DNA from: Deltaproteobacteria bacterium | GTDB lineage: Bacteria; Desulfobacterota; Desulfobacteria; Desulfobacterales; B30-G6 | NCBI GenBank assembly: GCA_003647375.1 | Contig: QMMS01000171.1 | Coordinates: 1-9,564 of the forward strand | Length of the DNA stretch: 9,564 bases | Direction: 5' to 3' | In this document: piece by piece, positions 5,514 to 9,564 of the stretch | Numbering within the stretch: position 1 is the stretch's first letter | Layout: the number at the start of each line of letters is the position of its first letter | Made by a program: the position numbers and the translations under genes | Notes under the pieces: generated by a model | The model's input: the letters and a program-made list of their open reading frames with translations, nothing else | Told to the model about the DNA's origin: nothing | The model's database searches: none

Positions 5514-7934
5514 CTAACTTGGTTGGATTGCGTTTGATGAACTCATTAGGACCATAATTGCCGGCAGCAGGAAAAAATCCGCCGCCAGAGCAATCAAGAT
5601 GGTGATCCCGGTAAAGAAACCAAAGTTTACCAGGTGGTTCAGGGACGCGAACATGAGGATAAAAAATCCGGTGCATAGAACCAGTGACGTAATCAGAAGC
5701 GCCCGCCCGGTCCCCAGCAACGTCTCCCGCACCGCTTCATACGGATTTGCGGTCCGCTCATAATATTTCTGGAAATTGTAGATGAAATGGACCGTGTCAT
5801 CCACCACGATCCCGATGGCAATGCTTCCGATCATCAGGCTGTTGATATCCAGGGGGATATTTAACAGACCCATAATTCCCATGGTCGTGAGAATCGGTAA
5901 AAAGTTCGGAACCATGCTCACAAGTCCGAGTTTCCAATTTCCAATCAATACTACCATCAGGATTGTAATGGCGACGAACGCCACCAGATAGCTTTTTGTC
6001 ATGCTGTAAATGGCTGCGCTGATAGCCCTTGCCAAAAGGGCCATCAGGCCCGTGGCATGAACCGACGCGGAATCCTGGAATTGATCTGACAGTCGTTGCT
6101 GTATTTTATCGATAAATTTCTCGCAAACTACAGCATCCACCCAGGGCGTTTTGATGGTGATTCGCGTCTGGCTGAACTGGTTGTCCACGATGCGTTCCAG
6201 GTCGTCCGACCCGCTGTTTTCGAACAGCAGGAGTTCCTGTGCCACAACGCGCCGGTCCTGTGGAATACTGTAATAGGCTGGGTCGTTCTCATTCAGCGCC
6301 TGGTGGATTTCCTTCAAAATGTCCGTAATAGAAAAGACCTTCCCCACGGCGATACCGTCCTGGTGGAACGTTTCCGTCTGCCTGCCAAACGACTCGATCC
6401 GGTTGAGAACTTCAGGCGCATGCAACCCGTTTTCACGATGGGTATCCAGCACAATCTCCAGAGTGATACTCCCCTTCAGTCGGGTGTCGATGAAACCGAG
6501 ATTCTGTTTGTAGGGAGAGTCGTCCGGAAAATACTCGACGATATTGTGAGAAAAATTAAGCAGAAATACCGCCGGAAAGGCCACCATAAAAATTAAGCCG
6601 CCGGCCACCATGATTTTTTTCCGGTGGGAAGTGGATATAACGGCAATTGCTTCGAGAAACCGATCCATGGTCCCCATGCGGGCAGGCATGTCATGTTTTG
6701 CTGTGATCCGCGTCAATGCCAGCAGCGGCGGCAATAGAACAACTGTGTACAACAGAGCGAGCACTACGCCGGCAGCGGCAAAAATACCGATCTCTGCAAT
6801 GGCTCTCAAGTCGGCAAAGAGAAAAGAGAGGACGCCGGCAGCGGTTGTCAGGCTTGTCATAACGATGGGGATCCCCGAGTGTCCCAGGGCTTTTGCAATG
6901 GCCTCTCTTTTGCTCTGTCCCCGGTCAAGCATCCGATAGAAGATAGCCAGCACATGTACCGAATCGCAAACACCTACAGACAAAAGGAAAGCCGGAATAA
7001 CGGTGGTGGTAATCTTGATTGGAATTCCGGTAAGAGACATGAGGCCGATGGTGGAAAACAGGGCGGAATTGATGATGGCCATGGGCAGGATCACGCCGGA
7101 AATCCTTCTAAAAAGAATCCCTAGAAACAATGCCACGGATACCAGTGACAGCACAATGCATCTGCGAATATCACTCATGGTGGCTTGGTTAAAAGCATTC
7201 ACCACCACCGGGCCTCCGGATACCGTTATTGGAAAGTCGTTCTTGCTGTGGCGCCCTACCACCCGGTTGATGGCCATTACCACTTCTTTATTCTCTTTTT
7301 CCGAAAAATAATGTGGCTTTTCTCCGGGCGAGGCCGTTTCAGAGATCTTCTCATCAAATGCATCCAGAAAATCTTCAGTCTGCGAAGGTTTGTCTGTCAC
7401 TGCCGCTTCTGTCTCAACGATGATGGCGGTAACCTGGGCATCCTCGGATATGAGGTAATTGAGATAGAACGGGTTCGACAAGACCTCTTTTTTTAACTGT
7501 GCCAGGTCCGTCGGATGCTCGGGCCAGTCTTCCAGGAGATCCTTTACGATGAGACTATCCTTGTCTCCCCGGGTGCTTCGGACATTGATCAGGCTGGTGA
7601 CCTCCCGGAGATAGGGGATCTCGTCTTCAAGGTCCTGGTGGAAAGATTGAAGCCGTGATAAAAAGGTGCTGCTGAATATTTCCGGGGATTGAACGGCGAT
7701 GACAATCAATTCTGCCCGGCCAAACTGGTCCCGGAACCGGTTGTATTCTAAAAGGCTGGGATCTTCTTTCTTGAGAAGGGCCTCCGAAGAGGTGTCGATG
7801 GAGATGGAGGGAATCTGAAATACAAAAAATCCCACCAGCAGACACGTGGCCAGCAACACCTTAACGGGGTTGTCATACAACCATGCACCCAACCATTCGA
7901 ATCGCTTCTCTGTTGCATCTCTTAAGTTAGGCAT
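5514..7934 (-). CDS. RND-superfamily exporter (MMPL/HAE3-type permease)
   Basis: This 806-residue inner-membrane protein has the RND duplication: TM1 (about 24-42), a large periplasmic domain (about 45-255), TM2-6 (about 258-425), then TM7 (about 462-480), a second periplasmic domain (about 482-640) and TM8-12 (about 655-795). Acidic residues expected in the proton relay are visible: D324 in the TM4 motif 'VGVCDSVHVL', and D712-D713 in the TM10 motif 'GIVVDDTVHFIYNF'. Its length is shorter than AcrB-type pumps (about 1040) and matches the COG1033-type 'predicted exporters', relatives of HpnN and MmpL that handle lipids or hydrophobic molecules. The start at 7934 is chosen because it overlaps the upstream stop as TAATG. 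Extending to an ATG at 8060 would give 848 residues and run 127 bases into the neighbouring gene, adding non-membrane sequence. The cargo is unknown, and no membrane-fusion or outer-membrane partner gene lies in the window. Confidence 0.9.
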   Translation of the reverse strand: MPNLRDATEKRFEWLGAWLYDNPVKVLLATCLLVGFFVFQIPSISIDTSSEALLKKEDPSLLEYNRFRDQFGRAELIVIAVQSPEIFSSTFLSRLQSFHQDLEDEIPYLREVTSLINVRSTRGDKDSLIVKDLLEDWPEHPTDLAQLKKEVLSNPFYLNYLISEDAQVTAIIVETEAAVTDKPSQTEDFLDAFDEKISETASPGEKPHYFSEKENKEVVMAINRVVGRHSKNDFPITVSGGPVVVNAFNQATMSDIRRCIVLSLVSVALFLGILFRRISGVILPMAIINSALFSTIGLMSLTGIPIKITTTVIPAFLLSVGVCDSVHVLAIFYRMLDRGQSKREAIAKALGHSGIPIVMTSLTTAAGVLSFLFADLRAIAEIGIFAAAGVVLALLYTVVLLPPLLALTRITAKHDMPARMGTMDRFLEAIAVISTSHRKKIMVAGGLIFMVAFPAVFLLNFSHNIVEYFPDDSPYKQNLGFIDTRLKGSITLEIVLDTHRENGLHAPEVLNRIESFGRQTETFHQDGIAVGKVFSITDILKEIHQALNENDPAYYSIPQDRRVVAQELLLFENSGSDDLERIVDNQFSQTRITIKTPWVDAVVCEKFIDKIQQRLSDQFQDSASVHATGLMALLARAISAAIYSMTKSYLVAFVAITILMVVLIGNWKLGLVSMVPNFLPILTTMGIMGLLNIPLDINSLMIGSIAIGIVVDDTVHFIYNFQKYYERTANPYEAVRETLLGTGRALLITSLVLCTGFFILMFASLNHLVNFGFFTGITILIALAADFFLLPAIMVLMSSSNAIQPS

Positions 7935-8356
7935 TATGATTTCTTGGTCATGGCTTTTCGTTCTGCTGCAAGCTCTGCAAGCAACTGTTGGATGGTCCAG
8001 TTCTCCGACGTAGGCGTCAGCGTGGCCCACAACGCATTCATCATACCGGCTTTTTTGCACACCGTCATGAGGCTGATGAGTTCGTTTTGTGAAATACCCG
8101 CAACAACGATTGCCCGTGGAAGATTCGAAGAAACAGACTCGCCGCTGTTGTCGGGAAGCTGCAAGAGTGCTGACAGCGCCATGTCGCCCTGATCATCCGA
8201 CACCCATATTTTTGGGACTTCCCGCAGACCGACCATTTCGAGAACGGTTCCAAACTTGGGTTGGGCTCCGGATGGAAACCCGCACAACAACAGCTTCCGG
8301 GGACCAAAGAGAGGTTTATCCGATGTCGTGACTTTTTCAAATGTTGCATCGACCAT
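7934..8356 (-). CDS. DUF3783-like protein, upstream partner of the RND exporter
   Basis: This small soluble protein of 140 residues has no signal peptide or membrane segment. The C-terminal part (about 80-132) has the pattern I associate with DUF3783 (PF12646): 'RAIVVAGISQNELISLMTVCKKAG', then 'ALWATLTPTSENWTIQQLLAELAAER' with conserved Thr-Pro-Thr and Trp120. The N-terminal half opens with 'KLLLCGFPSG', a beta-strand and glycine turn. The family has no established biochemical role that I can state. The start at 8356 has a good Shine-Dalgarno AAGGAG seven bases upstream. The gene's TAA stop overlaps the ATG of the RND exporter by one base, so translation is probably coupled, and it is the first gene of that operon. 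The family assignment is from memory of the motif, not a search. Confidence 0.75.
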   Translation of the reverse strand: MVDATFEKVTTSDKPLFGPRKLLLCGFPSGAQPKFGTVLEMVGLREVPKIWVSDDQGDMALSALLQLPDNSGESVSSNLPRAIVVAGISQNELISLMTVCKKAGMMNALWATLTPTSENWTIQQLLAELAAERKAMTKKS

Positions 8357-8363
8357 CTGAATA

Positions 8364-8369
8364 CTCCTT
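8364..8369 (-). promoter_or_regulatory. Shine-Dalgarno of the DUF3783-like gene
   Basis: Read on the minus strand this is AAGGAG, seven bases before ATG 8356. It settles that start codon. Confidence 0.75.
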
Positions 8370-8515
8370 GCTATAAAATGATGAACCTGTTTTCATTTTT
8401 TTCTACGACAATCTGTCAAATGCGCCCATATTATGGTATGTCCCCAATAAAACATCGGAAGCCGATCGGCAACATAAATGTAGTAATGGATATAGACAAC
8501 CACCTTTGATAGGAA

Positions 8516-8520
8516 TGGAG
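8516..8520 (+). promoter_or_regulatory. Shine-Dalgarno of the iron-sulfur protein gene
   Basis: TGGAG lies eight bases before ATG 8529 and supports that start for the gene, which runs off the right edge. Confidence 0.7.
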
Positions 8521-8528
8521 AAGATACA

Positions 8529-9564
8529 ATGACAGAGTTGACACTGGAAGACAAATTCAAAAAAGCCACGGGTGTTATCTGCAAACAGGGCATGTTCCCC
8601 TTCCCTTTGAGTGAAACAGCCATAACAATTATCAAACGTGTGGTGAAGGAAGAGGAAGAGCTCGACCTGATCTGTGCATTCAATGAAGCCTCCTCGCAAA
8701 CCATGGACCAGCTTAAACAGACCAGCAGCTTTTCCGAGGAGACTATCGAAAGGCTTGCCAACAGCCTCGCCAAAGCGGGTTTGCTCTTCAACCAACCCAG
8801 TTCGAACGGCGTAATGATTTATCGTCTGCTTCCACTGGTGATGATTGGTCTTATGGAATACAAATTTATGACCCAGTTGACCGGCAGTGACGAGGAGCGG
8901 GAGTTGGCTGAACTGTTCGAAACCCTTCTGGCAGAGTTGAAAGACGAGATCCAGAATAACTACGATGCGCTCAAACCCCTGTTTGAAGTTGCACCGGCTG
9001 TTGATCGGACCGTTCCCACAGGCCAAACCGATAACGGCAAAACAATCCAAAAGATAACAGTCGACCAGAGCGTGGACATGCCGGAAGATTTTGTCCTCCC
9101 GAGCCAGACAATTGAAGACATCATCAACAAGTTTGACGAAATTGCCGTAGGGTATTGTTTCTGCAGGCAACGGCGGAGTCTTCTGGGGGATGATTGTGCC
9201 ACCAGCGCCCCCATGCTGAATTGCTTTACCTTCGGAAAATCCGCACGGCACACGGTTGCCCAGGGATTTGCCAAGAAAATTACCCGTGAAGAAGCCCTTA
9301 AGATCATGAAGGAAGCAGAAGAAGCCGGCCTCGTCCACAAGGCCTTTCACCCCGGAGCCAGGGAAACCAGCCCGGAGACGAGCATCTGTAACTGCTGCAA
9401 AGACTGTTGCGACACCTTCGGTCTCTGGCGGAACGGGACCCTGCCGCTCATCAACTCCACCTATCATCTCTCCATGATAGATAAGGACGTCTGTACCGGC
9501 TGCGGCACCTGCGTGGACTGGTGTCCGACAGATGCCATTGCGCTGGATGATAACGGTTTTGCAG
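8529..9564 (+). CDS. 4Fe-4S ferredoxin-domain protein with HTH-like N-terminus (3' truncated by window)
   Basis: An open frame runs from ATG 8529 to the window edge with no stop, giving at least 345 residues. Residues about 45-90 look like a winged-helix fold ('TMDQLKQTSSFSEETIERLANSLAKAGLL'), followed by a short 'IYRLLPLVMIG-MEY' stretch typical of this family. A cysteine-rich core follows: C210-F-C212-R, C223, C232, then an 'ITREEALKIMKEAEEAGLVH' helix, and C287-N-C289-C290-K-D-C293-C294. The start of a ferredoxin domain, C322-x-x-C325-x-x-C328-x-x-x-C332-P, binds one 4Fe-4S cluster, and the second cluster motif is expected just past the edge. The protein is cytosolic, with no signal peptide. 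Such proteins are common in sulfate-reducing and other strict anaerobes, usually annotated only as '4Fe-4S binding protein', and probably act in electron transfer; the partner is unknown. A long antisense frame over the same bases is an artefact. Confidence 0.88.
   Translation, partial: MTELTLEDKFKKATGVICKQGMFPFPLSETAITIIKRVVKEEEELDLICAFNEASSQTMDQLKQTSSFSEETIERLANSLAKAGLLFNQPSSNGVMIYRLLPLVMIGLMEYKFMTQLTGSDEERELAELFETLLAELKDEIQNNYDALKPLFEVAPAVDRTVPTGQTDNGKTIQKITVDQSVDMPEDFVLPSQTIEDIINKFDEIAVGYCFCRQRRSLLGDDCATSAPMLNCFTFGKSARHTVAQGFAKKITREEALKIMKEAEEAGLVHKAFHPGARETSPETSICNCCKDCCDTFGLWRNGTLPLINSTYHLSMIDKDVCTGCGTCVDWCPTDAIALDDNGFA

Larger units (their letters stand above)
8357..8528. promoter_or_regulatory. 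Divergent intergenic region between the RND operon and the iron-sulfur gene
   Basis: This 172-bp region must hold promoters for both directions unless the right-hand gene is served from elsewhere. On the minus strand a perfect TTGACA (8419-8414) is present, but no good -10 box lies 16-18 bases on. On the plus strand only weak hexamers are seen. A perfect 10-bp palindrome GCCGATCGGC (8461-8470), flanked on the left by a TCGG (8456-8459) that can pair with CCGA, could be an operator. A T-run at 8396-8402 makes the area AT-rich. Confidence 0.4.

Noticed and set aside
7935..8060. Extension of the RND exporter to an ATG at 8060
   Set aside because: The extra 42 residues lie wholly inside the DUF3783-like gene in another frame and add no membrane segment. 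The TAATG overlap at 7934 is the natural start.
8414..8419. Minus-strand TTGACA as a promoter for the DUF3783-RND operon
   Set aside because: The -35 hexamer is perfect, but the hexamers 16-18 bases on (AATGAA, ATGAAA, TGAAAA) are poor -10 boxes, so it was not called as a separate promoter.
8403..9467. A 354-codon open frame on the minus strand
   Set aside because: It is antisense to the iron-sulfur protein, which has a Shine-Dalgarno site, CxxCxxCxxxCP motifs and a coherent domain order. The antisense product has no recognisable domain.

Overview
This 9.56 kb window, of mid GC content, looks like ordinary chromosome from an anaerobic Desulfobacterota-type bacterium (a sulfate-reducer or relative). 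That placement is inference. It rests on a cysteine-rich 4Fe-4S protein with a helix-turn-helix-like N-terminus, a DUF3783-type protein and a hydrophobe/amphiphile-type RND exporter standing together. No rRNA, tRNA, CRISPR array, transposase or phage gene was seen.

Layout, left to right. Bases 1-231 have no recognisable gene. They hold a perfect 14-bp inverted repeat (14-27/58-71) and then an AT-rich leader. A two-gene plus-strand operon follows: an MFS permease (232-1638) and an EamA/DMT permease (1635-2483), joined by an ATGA stop-start overlap. A 361-bp gap (2484-2844) carries possible promoter elements and a doubtful 75-codon ORF. Next is a penicillin-acylase-family Ntn-hydrolase made as a lipoprotein precursor (2845-5253), closed by a strong hairpin that begins at its stop codon.

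The convergent intergenic space (5254-5513) holds two near-identical CCACGGG...CCCGTGG palindromes and other short repeats, resembling a REP/BIME-like element. On the minus strand lies a second operon: a DUF3783-like protein (8356-7934) overlapping by one base a 12-TM RND/MMPL-type exporter (7934-5514). Divergent from it, across a 172-bp intergenic region, is the 5' part of a 4Fe-4S dicluster protein (8529 to the window end, open at the right edge).

Functionally the region is dominated by the cell envelope: two small-molecule permeases, a secreted acylase and an RND exporter. The redox protein is probably unrelated or belongs to the next operon to the right. Three transporters beside an acylase could suggest handling of acylated compounds, but no sequence evidence links them. 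I found no convincing new system. The most noteworthy items are the palindromic intergenic elements, the lipoprotein acylase, the DUF3783-RND coupling and the architecture of the truncated iron-sulfur protein.
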